Shown: piece by piece, positions 43,164-52,675 of the stretch
Layout of the letters: the number at the start of each line of letters is the position of its first letter
How positions within the stretch are numbered: the stretch's first letter is position 1
NCBI RefSeq assembly: GCF_016495725.1
Contig: NZ_CP054705.1
Span: forward strand, 2,170,001 to 2,234,000
Source of the DNA: Salicibibacter cibarius
GTDB taxonomy: Bacteria; Bacillota; Bacilli; Bacillales; Marinococcaceae
DNA length: 64,000 nucleotides
Direction of reading: 5' to 3'
Position numbers and translations under genes: made by a program
Notes under the pieces: model-generated
Seen by the model: only the letters and a program-made list of their open reading frames with translations
Databases searched by the model: none
What the model was told of the DNA's origin: nothing

Positions 43164-43958
43164 ATGGAAAAAAATCAGGAGGAACGCGTACGCGGCGAAA
43201 ATGCCGTCGATTATTTGCAAGTTCCCTCCTTTAATAACGTTGAAGAGGAACGTCTGCATAACAAACAACGGTTAGCAGGCGCTTTTCGTTTATTTGCACG
43301 TTTTGGTTTTACAGAAGGCGTTGCCGGTCATATTACTTATCGCGACCCTGAATATAACGATCATTTATGGGTGAACCCGTATGGAGTTCCATTTGGAAAA
43401 ATGAAAGTGTCGGACTTGGTGCTTGTCAATGAAAAAGGGGAAGTCGTTGAAGGGAAATATTTTCTTCACAAATCAGCATTAACCATCCATTCGGCTGTTC
43501 ACAAAGCAAGACCGGATGTCGTGGCTTCCGCTCACGCGCACCCGATTTATGGAAAAACATGGTCAACAAGCGGAAGGCTGCTTGACCCACTAACACAGGA
43601 CGCATGTGCGTTTTACAACGACCATGCCGTACTGGATCAATATTCCGGTGTCGTCTTTGAGGAAGCAGAAGGAGAACAAATCGCGAAAGCGTTAGGGAAT
43701 CACAAAGCCGTTTTATTAAGAAGCCACGGTCCATTGACGGTCGGACAATCGGTTGATTCAGCCGCCTTCTGGTTTATTACGATGGAGCAATCTTGCAAGG
43801 CTCAGTTAATGGCTGAGGCAGCCGGCATTGTTAACCCCATTGATGAAAAAAATGCTGAATTGACCGCTAAACAAGTGGGAAGGGAACAAGATGGCTGGGA
43901 TAATTTTCAACCGCTTTGGGAAACGATCGTGAATGAAGAACCGGATTTATTAGAATGA
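43164..43958 (+). CDS. Class II aldolase/adducin-family protein
   Basis: Family members use a divalent metal to cleave or isomerise sugar phosphates and related compounds. The 264 residues show GFTEGVAGHITYRDPE near the N-terminus, the metal histidines in SAHAHPIYGKTW (about 127-130) and a third His in LLRSHGPLTVGQS (about 191). This pattern matches the adducin-like group often described as putative aldolases. AAGGAGG precedes the ATG. The stop is 16 bp before an OpuC-type transporter gene, so it is probably the first gene of that operon. The substrate may be related to what the transporter imports. Confidence 0.88.
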   Translation: MEKNQEERVRGENAVDYLQVPSFNNVEEERLHNKQRLAGAFRLFARFGFTEGVAGHITYRDPEYNDHLWVNPYGVPFGKMKVSDLVLVNEKGEVVEGKYFLHKSALTIHSAVHKARPDVVASAHAHPIYGKTWSTSGRLLDPLTQDACAFYNDHAVLDQYSGVVFEEAEGEQIAKALGNHKAVLLRSHGPLTVGQSVDSAAFWFITMEQSCKAQLMAEAAGIVNPIDEKNAELTAKQVGREQDGWDNFQPLWETIVNEEPDLLE

Positions 43959-43974
43959 TTAGGGGGGCTCATAG

Positions 43975-45144
43975 TTGTTAAAATTTGAAAATGTATCAAA
44001 GACTTATAAAGGCAACCAATACGCCGTTAAAAATCTTTCTTTTGAATTTGATGAAGGCGAATTTATTGTTTTCATCGGACCGAGTGGCTGCGGTAAAACG
44101 ACGACGATGAAAATGATCAATCGCTTGATCGATCCTACCGAAGGCTCTATTTTGATCAATAGCCAAAATGCCCAAGAAAAAGATGCGGTAAAGCTACGCC
44201 GGGATATCGGTTATGTTATCCAACAGATTGGTTTATTTCCGCACATGACCATTCAGGAAAACGTAACGCTCGTGCCGAAACTGATGAACTGGTCCAAAGA
44301 ACAAAGGAAGGAACGGGCGAAAGAACTGTTGGAACTTGTGGATATGGGCGAAGAATATTTATCACGTTACCCTAATGAACTAAGCGGGGGACAACAGCAA
44401 CGTATCGGCGTATTGCGGGCACTTGCGGCCGATCCGCCGTTAATTTTAATGGACGAGCCTTTTGGGGCGCTTGATCCGATCACCAGGGACACGCTCCAAG
44501 ATGAATTCAAAAATCTACAACAGCGACTAGGTAAAACGATTGTTTTTGTCACTCATGATATGGACGAAGCATTAAAATTGGCCGATCGGATGGTCATCCT
44601 TCGCGACGGGGAACTCGTGCAAATGGGCACCCCCGATGAAATCCTGGCGGCGCCCGCCAATGAATTTGTTGAGGAATTCATCGGGAAAGACCGTCTGTTG
44701 CAAAGTCGCGCGACCGTGCAAACCGTGGAACAACTTATGAACGCAAATCCAATCACGATTTCCGAAGGGGCGACGACGTCGGAAGCAGTGCAAATCATGC
44801 GCGAAAAACGGGTGGACTCTTTGCTTGTGACTAATGGTAACGGCACCCTTAAAGGCTATGTGGATATTGAAATGATTGAAAGTAACCGAAAAAATACGGA
44901 AAACATATCCGACATCCTCTTGTCTAAATTGCACACGGTGAATAAAGATGCACGCGTACGCGACTCCATCAGTCGAATTTTAAAAATTGGCGTTAGCTTC
45001 GTCCCGGTTGTCGATGGAGACATACGGCTTGTCGGGATTCTGACACGAGCATCTCTCGTCGACTTGGTTTACGATTCGATTTGGGGTGTGGAAGAGCCTG
45101 CAGAGGATGAGCAAGCGGCCGCGATTGAGGAGTCGATTTTATGA
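43975..45144 (+). CDS. opuCA: Glycine betaine/carnitine/choline-type ABC transporter ATPase
   Basis: This is the ATPase of an OpuC-type osmolyte importer. The 389 residues contain Walker [10 protein letters not shown] (about 39-47), signature LSGGQQQR, Walker [12 protein letters not shown] and a pair of C-terminal CBS domains (about 250-380) that in OpuA/OpuC sense ionic strength or nucleotides. The start is TTG 43975, 14 bases after AGGGGGG. Its stop overlaps the permease start by 4 bp. Substrate within the quaternary-amine group cannot be told from the sequence. Confidence 0.93.
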   Translation: MLKFENVSKTYKGNQYAVKNLSFEFDEGEFIVFIGPSGCGKTTTMKMINRLIDPTEGSILINSQNAQEKDAVKLRRDIGYVIQQIGLFPHMTIQENVTLVPKLMNWSKEQRKERAKELLELVDMGEEYLSRYPNELSGGQQQRIGVLRALAADPPLILMDEPFGALDPITRDTLQDEFKNLQQRLGKTIVFVTHDMDEALKLADRMVILRDGELVQMGTPDEILAAPANEFVEEFIGKDRLLQSRATVQTVEQLMNANPITISEGATTSEAVQIMREKRVDSLLVTNGNGTLKGYVDIEMIESNRKNTENISDILLSKLHTVNKDARVRDSISRILKIGVSFVPVVDGDIRLVGILTRASLVDLVYDSIWGVEEPAEDEQAAAIEESIL

Positions 45145-45791
45145 ACGCTATCATCGATTTTTTTCAAGCGAACGGGGGAGAAATGCTTTTTTTAACCTCA
45201 CAGCATCTTTTCATTACCTTGAGCGCGCTTTTTCTCGGAATTATCGTAGCGGTTCCCCTCGGTGTTGGTTTAAACAAAGTGCCATCTAAGCTGGGGAATG
45301 TTGTCATCGGCATCGTAAGCATTCTGCAAACGTTCCCGAGCCTTGCCATACTGGCTTTTGTTATCCCGTTTTTAGGTGTAGGGATGTTTCCGGCGATTGT
45401 TGCCCTTTTTATTTATTCACTGCTGCCTATTTTACGAAACACTTACGTCGGCATTCGCGGCGTTGACCCTGCACTTAATGAATCCGGCAGGGGCATGGGC
45501 ATGAGTGCGTGGGAGCGTATCAGATATGTAGAATTGCCGCTCGCGACACCGGTGATCATGGCCGGTATTCGCCTCGCAACTGTCTACTTGGTAGGATGGG
45601 CGACGCTTGCCTCATTTATCGGTGGCGGGGGATTGGGTGATTTTATTTTTAACGGCTTGAACCATTATCAGCCGGAATTCATTATTGCCGGTGCCATTCC
45701 GGTGACATTGATGGCACTGTTTTTCGAAATCGTTTTATCAAGACTGGAAAAAGGCATGACCCCGAAAGGGTTGCGAAATCCTGCCACATAA
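45141..45791 (+). CDS. opuCB: OpuC-type ABC transporter permease
   Basis: The 216-residue permease has about five or six membrane segments and the binding-protein-dependent transport EAA-like motif [20 protein letters not shown] (about 114-133), where it docks the ATPase. Its start overlaps the opuCA stop (ATGA). It is one of two permeases in the operon, the usual OpuC arrangement. A likely ribosome site lies inside the end of opuCA. Confidence 0.93.
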   Translation: MNAIIDFFQANGGEMLFLTSQHLFITLSALFLGIIVAVPLGVGLNKVPSKLGNVVIGIVSILQTFPSLAILAFVIPFLGVGMFPAIVALFIYSLLPILRNTYVGIRGVDPALNESGRGMGMSAWERIRYVELPLATPVIMAGIRLATVYLVGWATLASFIGGGGLGDFIFNGLNHYQPEFIIAGAIPVTLMALFFEIVLSRLEKGMTPKGLRNPAT

Positions 45792-45805
45792 GGAGGGACA
45801 AGCCA

Positions 45806-46726
45806 ATGGCGAAAACGAAAATAAGACAGGGATTTTTAACGCTTGCGCTAACGGCCGGCTTAATGAGCGGGTGTGCACTCCCCGGTCTTGGCGGCGGTGG
45901 TGGAGATGAGCAAGTCATCATCGGCACGCAGCCTCAATCAGAATCGCAAATTTTGGGGCATATGATACGAATTTTGATCGAGAGAGAAACAGATACAAAT
46001 GTTGAAATGATCAACAATCTCACGACCAATGTCGTGTTGCATCAAGCGATGCAAAACGGTGACATAAACGTTTCGGCGACGCGATACACCGGAACAGACA
46101 TTGCAGGTGTGTTGAATGAAGATCCGATCCTTGAGCCTGATGAAGCCTTAGATGTTGTGATTGAGGAATTCGATGAACGATTTGATCAAACGTGGTTTCC
46201 TACCTATGGTTTTGATAATTCTTATGCATTCACAATCCGGGCAGATTTGGCCGAAGAAGAAGGGATTGAAACTGTCTCCGATCTGGAAGCGATCGCCGAT
46301 AACGCTGCCACCGGCGTCGATAACAACTGGTTAACGAGGGAAGGGGATGGCTACCCTGCCTTTCAGGAAGAATACGGGTTTGAATTTAACAATATTAATC
46401 CCATGCAGATCGGACTCGTTTATGATGCACTTGCGAACGAACATATGGACATTGTGCTCGCTTATACTTCGGACGGACGAATTGCGGCCTATGACCTCGT
46501 TTTGTTGGAAGATGACGAACAGTTTTTCCCTCCTTACGACACTTCGGCCGTGGCCACCAATGAAGTGTTGGAAGCCAATCCGGAACTGGAAGAAGCTATT
46601 TCCAAATTGGAAGGACAAATCAGCACCGAACAAATGCAAGAGTTGAACTACGAAGCGGATGCAGAACTGCGGGAACCTGCTACAGTTGCGCAAGATTTCC
46701 TTGAAGAAAATAACTACTTTGAGTAA
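45806..46726 (+). CDS. opuCC: OpuC-type substrate-binding lipoprotein
   Basis: The 306-residue extracellular binding protein has a lipoprotein signal with lipobox LMSGC (Cys about 27), a short Gly-rich tether, and the glycine-betaine-binding fold (VIIGTQPQSESQILGHMIR, YTGTDIAGVLNED, DGRIAAYDLVLLEDD). It is strongly acidic, as expected for a surface protein of a halophile. AAGGAGG precedes the ATG. It lies between the two permease genes, as in opuC operons of Bacillus. Confidence 0.92.
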   Translation: MAKTKIRQGFLTLALTAGLMSGCALPGLGGGGGDEQVIIGTQPQSESQILGHMIRILIERETDTNVEMINNLTTNVVLHQAMQNGDINVSATRYTGTDIAGVLNEDPILEPDEALDVVIEEFDERFDQTWFPTYGFDNSYAFTIRADLAEEEGIETVSDLEAIADNAATGVDNNWLTREGDGYPAFQEEYGFEFNNINPMQIGLVYDALANEHMDIVLAYTSDGRIAAYDLVLLEDDEQFFPPYDTSAVATNEVLEANPELEEAISKLEGQISTEQMQELNYEADAELREPATVAQDFLEENNYFE

Positions 46727-46760
46727 ATAATTTACAATTAGAAAAGTAGGAGGTGAGCAC

Positions 46761-47441
46761 ATGATTGAAGTGATTGGAGATGTCGTAAACTATTACAGCC
46801 AAAACTTTTCGTATGTTGCGCATGAATTTTTCCGCCACTTTTTGATGGCGGCGTATGGCGTCTTATTTGCGGCCATTGTAGCGATCCCCCTCGGGGTATT
46901 GATCGCGAGATACGGCCGATTGAGCAACTGGGTGATTCAAGTCGCGAACATTATTCAGACGATCCCGCACTTGGCGATGCTCTCCATCCTCATGCTTGCC
47001 ATGGGACTTGGAGCAAATACCGTCATCGCCGCCTTATTCCTTTATTCCATCCTCCCGATTCTAAAAAATACGTATACGGGCATTGTCAATGTCGATCAAG
47101 TCCTGCTTGATTCCGGCAAAGCCATGGGGATGACAAAAGGGCAAATCTTACGAATGGTGGAGCTGCCGCTCGCGCTGTCGGTGATGATGGCCGGGCTGAG
47201 AAACGCCCTTATCATCGCCATCTCGATCGTCGCCATCGGCGCATTCTTCGGAGCCGGTGGATTGGGAGACATTATTATTAGGGGGACAAACGTCACCGAT
47301 GGCACAGCGATTATTCTCGCCGGTGCTATTCCCACTGCATTGATGGCCATCATCGCCGATTTAATCATGGGGACGCTTGAAAAGCTTTTAAACCCGGTGA
47401 AAACGGCAAAAAAAGGACCTGCAGATGTAGAAGCGGCTTGA
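46761..47441 (+). CDS. opuCD: OpuC-type ABC transporter permease, second subunit
   Basis: The 226-residue membrane protein pairs with the other permease. It has six hydrophobic segments and the docking motif DSGKAMGMTKGQILRMVELP (about 115-134). AGGAGGTG precedes the ATG. It is the last gene of the transporter operon; no classical terminator follows, but a right-end-like hairpin of a TnpB element lies just beyond the stop. Confidence 0.93.
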   Translation: MIEVIGDVVNYYSQNFSYVAHEFFRHFLMAAYGVLFAAIVAIPLGVLIARYGRLSNWVIQVANIIQTIPHLAMLSILMLAMGLGANTVIAALFLYSILPILKNTYTGIVNVDQVLLDSGKAMGMTKGQILRMVELPLALSVMMAGLRNALIIAISIVAIGAFFGAGGLGDIIIRGTNVTDGTAIILAGAIPTALMAIIADLIMGTLEKLLNPVKTAKKGPADVEAA

Positions 47442-47449
47442 ACAAAAAG

Positions 47450-47505
47450 TTAGCGCCGCTTTCCCTTCAAAATCTCTGATTTAGTGGGCGTTAGGCGCTA
47501 AGGTC
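47450..47505. repeat. Relic of a TnpB-element right end
   Basis: CTTCAAAATCTCTGATTTAG (about 47465-47484) resembles the right-end core of the following TnpB element, ATCAAAATCTTTGATTTAG (49044-49062). Outer TAGCGCC/GGCGCTA can pair. It may be left by an earlier insertion at the same place, or serve as a terminator for the transporter operon. Confidence 0.4.
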
Positions 47506-47641
47506 TTGGTCTGTATAATTTTAAAATCATATTGGCTAAGTATAAGACTAGACTTTGCATAAAGGATAAAGTATAATAAAATCAAACAAATGTTCCTCTT
47601 ATAAATAGATAACCTTGGAAAATGCTTGGAAGGAGGGTTTG

Positions 47642-49003
47642 ATGATGAACATAGCCAAAACGTTGTCGCACAAGATTACGAATCACTCTCGTATCTTTGA
47701 TGCAACGCTAGATATCTACAACGATGCTTTATCCTTTATTATCGAAGTCATAGACAAAGAATTTGATAATCTCGATGAGATGACGACGACATCTATCGTA
47801 CCTGCGGTGGAACGGCTCATTCATACAACTAAATCAAACCCTTCTCCAAAATACCGGGCGTTTAACGCTCGTTTTTATAAGTTCCCTTCGTATTTTCGAA
47901 GAAGCGCCATTGCTTCGGCTTTTGGGAAAGTGAAAAGTTATCGTTCTAATCATTGTAACTGGGAAGAAGAGAAGGCAATTGCGCTTACTGAGGGGAAACA
48001 TTTTAAAAAGAACCCTCCAAGGTTACAATTAAAACACAAAGCGTTTCCAGTGTTTTATCGAGATAATATGTTCAAGCGAACATCAGATGCAACGGCTCAA
48101 ATCAAAATTTTTTATAACAATGATTGGGTATGGGTAGATATTACCTTCAAAGACCAAGATTTATATAAACGTGGCGTTTGGGATTGGAAAGAAAATAATC
48201 CTACGCTTGTGAAAGTCGGTAAGAAGTATTTCCTGAACGTTAGTTATCAAGCAAAAGTGACATTAAATAAAACCAAAATTAATGACCAAAAAGTATGTGC
48301 GATAGACCTTGGCATCAACAACTCTGCGGTTTGTTCGGTCATGGATATAAAAGGCACTGTCTTGGCTCGTAAGTTTATTAACCAGCCAAAAGAAAAAGAC
48401 CGGTTATATACGTTGACGAACAAACTACGCAAAGCGCAACGGACGTCGGGTTGGATTGCTGCGCCGAATGTTTGGAGAAAAATCAATGGGCTTCAAAAAC
48501 ACATTGTGAACGATACGTCGCATGACATTGTGACATTTGCGAGCGAGAATGATTGCGATGTCATTGTTTTTGAGTATCTGGATAAGATGAAGATCCCAAA
48601 AGGGTTTTGGGGCGCAAAGAAACTTCGCTTCAAACTTCGTTACTGGCGGAAAAAAGGGATTCAGAATAAAGTAACGGAGATGGCGCATTATCTAGGTATG
48701 CGTATGTCAAGAGTGAACGCCCGAAACACAAGTGCCCTGGCATTTGACGGTTCCGGAGAAGTGAAACGGAATAGAAGAAAAGACCTCGCCACATTTTCAA
48801 GTGGAAAGGTCTATCATGCCGATTTATCAGCTTCGTATAATATTGGAGCGCGATATTTCGTTCGGGGAATCCAAAAATCCATCTCTGAAAAGCGATGGTC
48901 GTCACTCCAGGCAAAAGTCCCTGGATTGGCAAAAAGGACATATACGACTTTGTCTTCATTCATTAGCCTTACGAAAGCATTAGAGTCGCCGAAGGCGGCT
49001 TAA
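47642..49003 (+). CDS. tnpB: TnpB-like nuclease lacking zinc-ribbon cysteines
   Basis: The 453-residue protein has RuvC motifs CAIDLGINNSAVC (Asp about 217), VIVFEYLDK (Glu about 309) and ADLSASYNIGARY (Asp about 395). Between the last two, where TnpB proteins normally carry four cysteines, it reads NTSALAFDGSGEVKRN and LATFSSGKVYHA with no cysteine at all. I chose ATG 47642 because GGAGGG precedes it; the frame is open nine codons further up. It differs strongly from the TnpB at 22330. Nuclease activity is uncertain; a regulatory TnpB-derived role is possible. Confidence 0.8.
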   Translation: MMNIAKTLSHKITNHSRIFDATLDIYNDALSFIIEVIDKEFDNLDEMTTTSIVPAVERLIHTTKSNPSPKYRAFNARFYKFPSYFRRSAIASAFGKVKSYRSNHCNWEEEKAIALTEGKHFKKNPPRLQLKHKAFPVFYRDNMFKRTSDATAQIKIFYNNDWVWVDITFKDQDLYKRGVWDWKENNPTLVKVGKKYFLNVSYQAKVTLNKTKINDQKVCAIDLGINNSAVCSVMDIKGTVLARKFINQPKEKDRLYTLTNKLRKAQRTSGWIAAPNVWRKINGLQKHIVNDTSHDIVTFASENDCDVIVFEYLDKMKIPKGFWGAKKLRFKLRYWRKKGIQNKVTEMAHYLGMRMSRVNARNTSALAFDGSGEVKRNRRKDLATFSSGKVYHADLSASYNIGARYFVRGIQKSISEKRWSSLQAKVPGLAKRTYTTLSSFISLTKALESPKAA

Positions 49004-49076
49004 CCGCTTTTGTTTGTGCTGTATTTAAGATAAGGGGTGCTCCATCAAAATCTTTGATTTAGGTGGAGAGGTTCAC
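49004..49076 (+). ncRNA. Predicted omega-RNA end / right end of the second TnpB element
   Basis: The hairpin CTCCATCAAA/TTTGAT..GGTGGAG and terminal GGTTCAC mark the right end. By family knowledge the guide would be the next bases, from about 49077 (AGGCAATCATCAACTTCTGC). This is inferred; transcription is not shown by the sequence. Confidence 0.45.
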
Positions 49077-49156
49077 AGGCAATCATCAACTTCTGCAGAG
49101 AGTGCAATTTTCAAGCTGCAAATCAATGATCGACTTGAACAATTTGGGAGGACGAC

Positions 49157-50827
49157 ATGGATAACAACATACCATTCACTGTTTCGGAAGCAATTGTAAA
49201 AGAACTTGTACAGACAGGCGTAGATGTCGTTTACGGGATTGTCAGCATCCATAATATGCCTATTTATGAAGCGATACGACGACAGGGAAGTATTCGCATT
49301 GTCACCGCTCGCGGCGAAAGTGCTGCCGTCAATATGGCTGATGCGTATGGACGTACGACAGGCAAATTAGGGGTTGTCCTGACGAGCACTGGCGCCGGCG
49401 CCGGAAACGGCGCAGGTTCATTAACAGAGACATGGAATTCAAGTACCCCTCTTTTACACATTACGGGCGAAGCCGATTCGCATTATATCGGAACGGACCA
49501 GCGTTATATTCATGAATGTAAAGATCAGTTGAAAATGATGGATGGCGCGAATAAAAAAGCCTATTTATTGAAGCGGCCGAAACAAATCACCCCATTTATT
49601 CGCGAAGCGATCAAAGAGGCGCTGACGGTTCCGACTGGACCGGTTACCGTTTCCATACCGACTGATTTTCAAACCCAAATCATTCCCCATTATCAATTGA
49701 TCGAAGCGGAAACAACCGAAAGACAAAAAAGAACCGTGGACATTCCCCCGGCAGTCATTGAAAAAGTGTTAGAGGCAAAGCGGCCGGTCCTTTGGGCAGG
49801 GAAAGGCGTTATCGCTTCAGAAGCTTCCGAAGAACTTTTAACATTCGTAGAAAAGATCCAACCCGGAGTCCTCACAAGTGAAGCCGGAAAAGGTTCGATA
49901 CCGGAAAACCATTCGCTTTGTATCGGGAATTTCGCAGCTACCCCACAAGTGGAAGACTTATTAAGCAAGTCGGATCTGCTTATTAGCATTGGTACTCATT
50001 TCCGGGGAGAAGAAACGAATGATTGGACGTTGCCAATTCCGAAAAATCATATCAATATTGATGCAGATCCAAATGCATTTAACCGTAATTTCGAAACATC
50101 ATACGGCTTAATTGGCGATGCAAAAGCTGTTTTATTGGAAATGAATAAATCCTTGGAAGGGAAGGATTTATCTCCGGATACAGCCTATGTAGAAGAAGTG
50201 AAGTCCGTTCGTAAGGCAGTACGTGAAACCCTTCGAGGTACAATTGGCCCTTATGGAGACATTGCAGATAGCATGCGAGAGCAGTTGCCGGAAGATACGA
50301 TTTTGGTACGGGACATAACCATACCGGCTTACACTTGGGGAAATAAATTGTTTGATATTTATAAGCCAAGAACGTCGATAACGGCTACCGGTGGAGGAAT
50401 CGGCCAAGGGTTGCCTATGGCCATTGGTGCAAAAATCGGGCATAAAGCGGAGCCGGTCGTTTTGATGGCAGGTGACGGCGGATTCATGTTAAATGCGGGG
50501 GAGATGATTACTGCCGTTCAAGAAGACGCGCCAATCATCATCCTTTTGTTCGACGACTCCGGATACGGGATTTTGCGATACCTTCAAGATGCAGCTTACG
50601 GAGAGTGCACATCCGTTGATCTGAAAAATCCCGACTTCGTTATGATGGCAAAATCGATGGGATTTGAATCAGAAAAAGTTACATCCGTAGACGAATTCAA
50701 ACATGGGTTGGAAAAAGCGATCGCTAGCCAAAACCATTACATGATTGTCGTGGATATGGATAAACTGGAACCCATGAACTACGAGGAATCCAACGAATAT
50801 ATCGAGACATTCCGTCCGAAAAAATAG
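49157..50827 (+). CDS. Thiamine-diphosphate-dependent decarboxylase/synthase family protein
   Basis: The 556-residue enzyme has the three domains of the acetolactate-synthase/pyruvate-decarboxylase family: PYR domain with the catalytic Glu in TARGESAAVNMADAYGR (about 54), a central domain (about 195-330) and the PP domain with the metal motif GDGGFMLNAGEM (about 439). The residues that usually read NN after this motif are DD (LLFDDSGYG), an uncommon metal-ligand variant. GGGAGGACGAC precedes the ATG. The next gene is an aldehyde dehydrogenase 66 bp on, so a 2-oxo acid decarboxylation followed by aldehyde oxidation is a reasonable inference. The substrate is unknown. Confidence 0.87.
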   Translation: MDNNIPFTVSEAIVKELVQTGVDVVYGIVSIHNMPIYEAIRRQGSIRIVTARGESAAVNMADAYGRTTGKLGVVLTSTGAGAGNGAGSLTETWNSSTPLLHITGEADSHYIGTDQRYIHECKDQLKMMDGANKKAYLLKRPKQITPFIREAIKEALTVPTGPVTVSIPTDFQTQIIPHYQLIEAETTERQKRTVDIPPAVIEKVLEAKRPVLWAGKGVIASEASEELLTFVEKIQPGVLTSEAGKGSIPENHSLCIGNFAATPQVEDLLSKSDLLISIGTHFRGEETNDWTLPIPKNHINIDADPNAFNRNFETSYGLIGDAKAVLLEMNKSLEGKDLSPDTAYVEEVKSVRKAVRETLRGTIGPYGDIADSMREQLPEDTILVRDITIPAYTWGNKLFDIYKPRTSITATGGGIGQGLPMAIGAKIGHKAEPVVLMAGDGGFMLNAGEMITAVQEDAPIIILLFDDSGYGILRYLQDAAYGECTSVDLKNPDFVMMAKSMGFESEKVTSVDEFKHGLEKAIASQNHYMIVVDMDKLEPMNYEESNEYIETFRPKK

Positions 50828-50893
50828 GAAGTGATCGGGTAGGGAGCAACAGATCTCATGTGTTCTCCCCACTCGCATAAAGAGGTGAAAAAA

Positions 50894-52372
50894 ATGCTGG
50901 ATGTATCCATGTATATAGATGGGGAATGGAAATGGAGAAGCGCGAAAGGGGATAACACGCGGAACATTTTCAATCCTGCCACCGGTGAGGTGATCGCCAC
51001 CGCGGCGGAAGGGAACGAAGATGATGCACAAGCAGCCATTACAGCCGCCAGAAAAGCTTTCGATAGCGGTCCGTGGCCCGATATGGGCGTGGATAAGCGC
51101 GCGGAATATTTGTTTAAAATAGCGGATAACATGGAAGAAAAACAGCAAGCACTCACGCAACTGGAGACGATGAATAATGGCAAAACCTTTCCCGAAGCAA
51201 GTTACGATGTCAGTGATGCAGCCGCTTGTTTTCGCTATTATGGTGAGCTTATCAAAAAATCCAGTGATCAAACCATAGATGTCCCCGATCCCATGCAATC
51301 CATCATCACACATGAACCTATTGGTGTATGCGGCTTAATCGTTCCTTGGAATTTCCCTTTGCTCATAAGTGCATGGAAGCTTGCGCCTGCTTTAGCTGCC
51401 GGTAATACGGTCATTTTGAAACCGGCGGAAATCACCCCTCTTACTGCTATAAAGCTATTTGAAATCTTTGATGCCGTGGGACTTCCAAATGGTGTCGCCA
51501 ATTTGGTGCTTGGTGCAGGGGATACTGTCGGCAATAAACTGGCTACTGATCATGAGGTGGATAAAATTTCGTTTACCGGGGGAACAGAAACCGGCAGGCA
51601 CATTATGCGGGCAGCTGCCGGAAACATAAAAGATGTTTCATTGGAACTCGGCGGAAAATCACCGAATATTATTTTTGCCGATGCGGATTTTGAAACAGCG
51701 GTTGATTATGCCCTTTACGGAACTTTTTTTGGAGCAGGCCAAGTTTGTACCGCCGGATCACGAATTTTGGTGGAGGAAAGTATTCACGACTTATTTATCG
51801 AACGATTGGTTAACCGAGCGAAGAACATTAAGGTGAAACCCGGAAATCAAACTGGCGCGGAAATGGGTCCGCTCGTTAGCGAAGACCATTTTAACAACGT
51901 CATGAGTTACATCGAAGCAGGTCAACAAGAAGGTGCGACATTAAGGTGTGGCGGAAAACGGCTACTATCTCCGGATTTGGAAAATGGATTTTTTGTTGAA
52001 CCAACGATTTTCACTGACGTAAAAGAGGATATGAAAATTGTGCAAGAAGAAATTTTCGGTCCGGTAGCTGTCGTGCAAACATTCAAAGATGAACAAGAAG
52101 CTATCCGTCTTGCCAATGGGACGGATTATGGGCTTGCCGGCAGTGTATTTACTACCGATGATAAAAAAGCAATGCGTGTCATAAAAAAAGTTCGGGCAGG
52201 CATTACTTGGATCAATGCATATCATGCAGCTTATAACGAAGCACCTTGGGGCGGGTATAAGCAAAGTGGAATCGGACGCGGATTAGGGACCTATGGGTTA
52301 GAAGAATTTCAAGAGGTTAAACAAATAAATGTTAATCTCCAAGTAGAACCTGTCAATTGGTTTTCCGAGTAA
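50894..52372 (+). CDS. NAD(P)-dependent aldehyde dehydrogenase (betaine-aldehyde-dehydrogenase-like)
   Basis: The 492-residue enzyme shows the family residues: Asn in VPWNFPLLISAWKLAPALAA (about 155), the general base Glu in LELGGKSPN (about 250), catalytic Cys in GQVCTAGSRI (about 284) and EEIFGPVAVVQTF. The form is close to betaine/amino-aldehyde dehydrogenases, but no specific substrate can be assigned. I chose ATG 50894 since AGAGGTG precedes it. It follows the thiamine-diphosphate enzyme gene and likely oxidises that enzyme's aldehyde product. Confidence 0.92.
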   Translation: MLDVSMYIDGEWKWRSAKGDNTRNIFNPATGEVIATAAEGNEDDAQAAITAARKAFDSGPWPDMGVDKRAEYLFKIADNMEEKQQALTQLETMNNGKTFPEASYDVSDAAACFRYYGELIKKSSDQTIDVPDPMQSIITHEPIGVCGLIVPWNFPLLISAWKLAPALAAGNTVILKPAEITPLTAIKLFEIFDAVGLPNGVANLVLGAGDTVGNKLATDHEVDKISFTGGTETGRHIMRAAAGNIKDVSLELGGKSPNIIFADADFETAVDYALYGTFFGAGQVCTAGSRILVEESIHDLFIERLVNRAKNIKVKPGNQTGAEMGPLVSEDHFNNVMSYIEAGQQEGATLRCGGKRLLSPDLENGFFVEPTIFTDVKEDMKIVQEEIFGPVAVVQTFKDEQEAIRLANGTDYGLAGSVFTTDDKKAMRVIKKVRAGITWINAYHAAYNEAPWGGYKQSGIGRGLGTYGLEEFQEVKQINVNLQVEPVNWFSE

Positions 52373-52446
52373 CAAGAAAGCTCTATCAATCATTTTGAAT
52401 ATTTTTCCGCTTCCGTGCATATGATAGAATATGGGAGGGGATGCAG

Positions 52447-52590
52447 ATGACACGACTGTCACGTGCAGAGATGATACGCCTGCTGATAGACCTATGCGGA
52501 ATTCCCAAACCATTTCTGGAAACCATGGACACGGAGACCGTTCAAAAACTGTTTGGAGAGCGGCTTGGCAGCCTGGAAAAAGAAGCATGA
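52447..52590 (+). CDS. Small 47-residue protein (BH0509-like)
   Basis: The protein begins MTRLSRAEMIRLLIDLCGIP and ends LFGERLGSLEKEA. It resembles the tiny helical BH0509 family of Bacilli, from memory. GGGAGGGG at 52434 supports ATG 52447 (or ATG 52441 two codons earlier, which is closer to that site). TTGAAT and TATGAT upstream may be a weak promoter, and a terminator-like hairpin follows 5 bp after the stop, so it is a compact single-gene unit. Function unknown. Confidence 0.6.
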   Translation: MTRLSRAEMIRLLIDLCGIPKPFLETMDTETVQKLFGERLGSLEKEA

Positions 52591-52594
52591 ACAT

Positions 52595-52625
52595 AAAAGA
52601 GCGCGCCTACGGGTGGCGTTCTTTT
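52595..52625 (+). terminator. Rho-independent terminator
   Basis: AAAAGAGCGC pairs with GCGTTCTTTT (one G-T pair) around an 11-nt loop. It follows the 47-residue gene. Confidence 0.7.
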
Positions 52626-52675
52626 CGCTTTTCGCTTAAGCTAGAAAGCAAATGTAATCAAAAGGGGTAGACGGC

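Larger units (their letters stand above)
47520..49076 (+). mobile_element. IS200/IS605-family TnpB element without tnpA (second)
   Basis: It consists of a tnpB gene, an upstream AT-rich end with AAGTATAAGA and a TATAAT promoter box, and a right end with compound hairpin CTCCATCAAA...TTTGAT...GGTGGAG (49040-49068) closing in GGTTCAC. There is no tnpA. It lies between opuCD and the thiamine-diphosphate enzyme gene, splitting what may have been one cluster. The left boundary is approximate. Confidence 0.65.
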
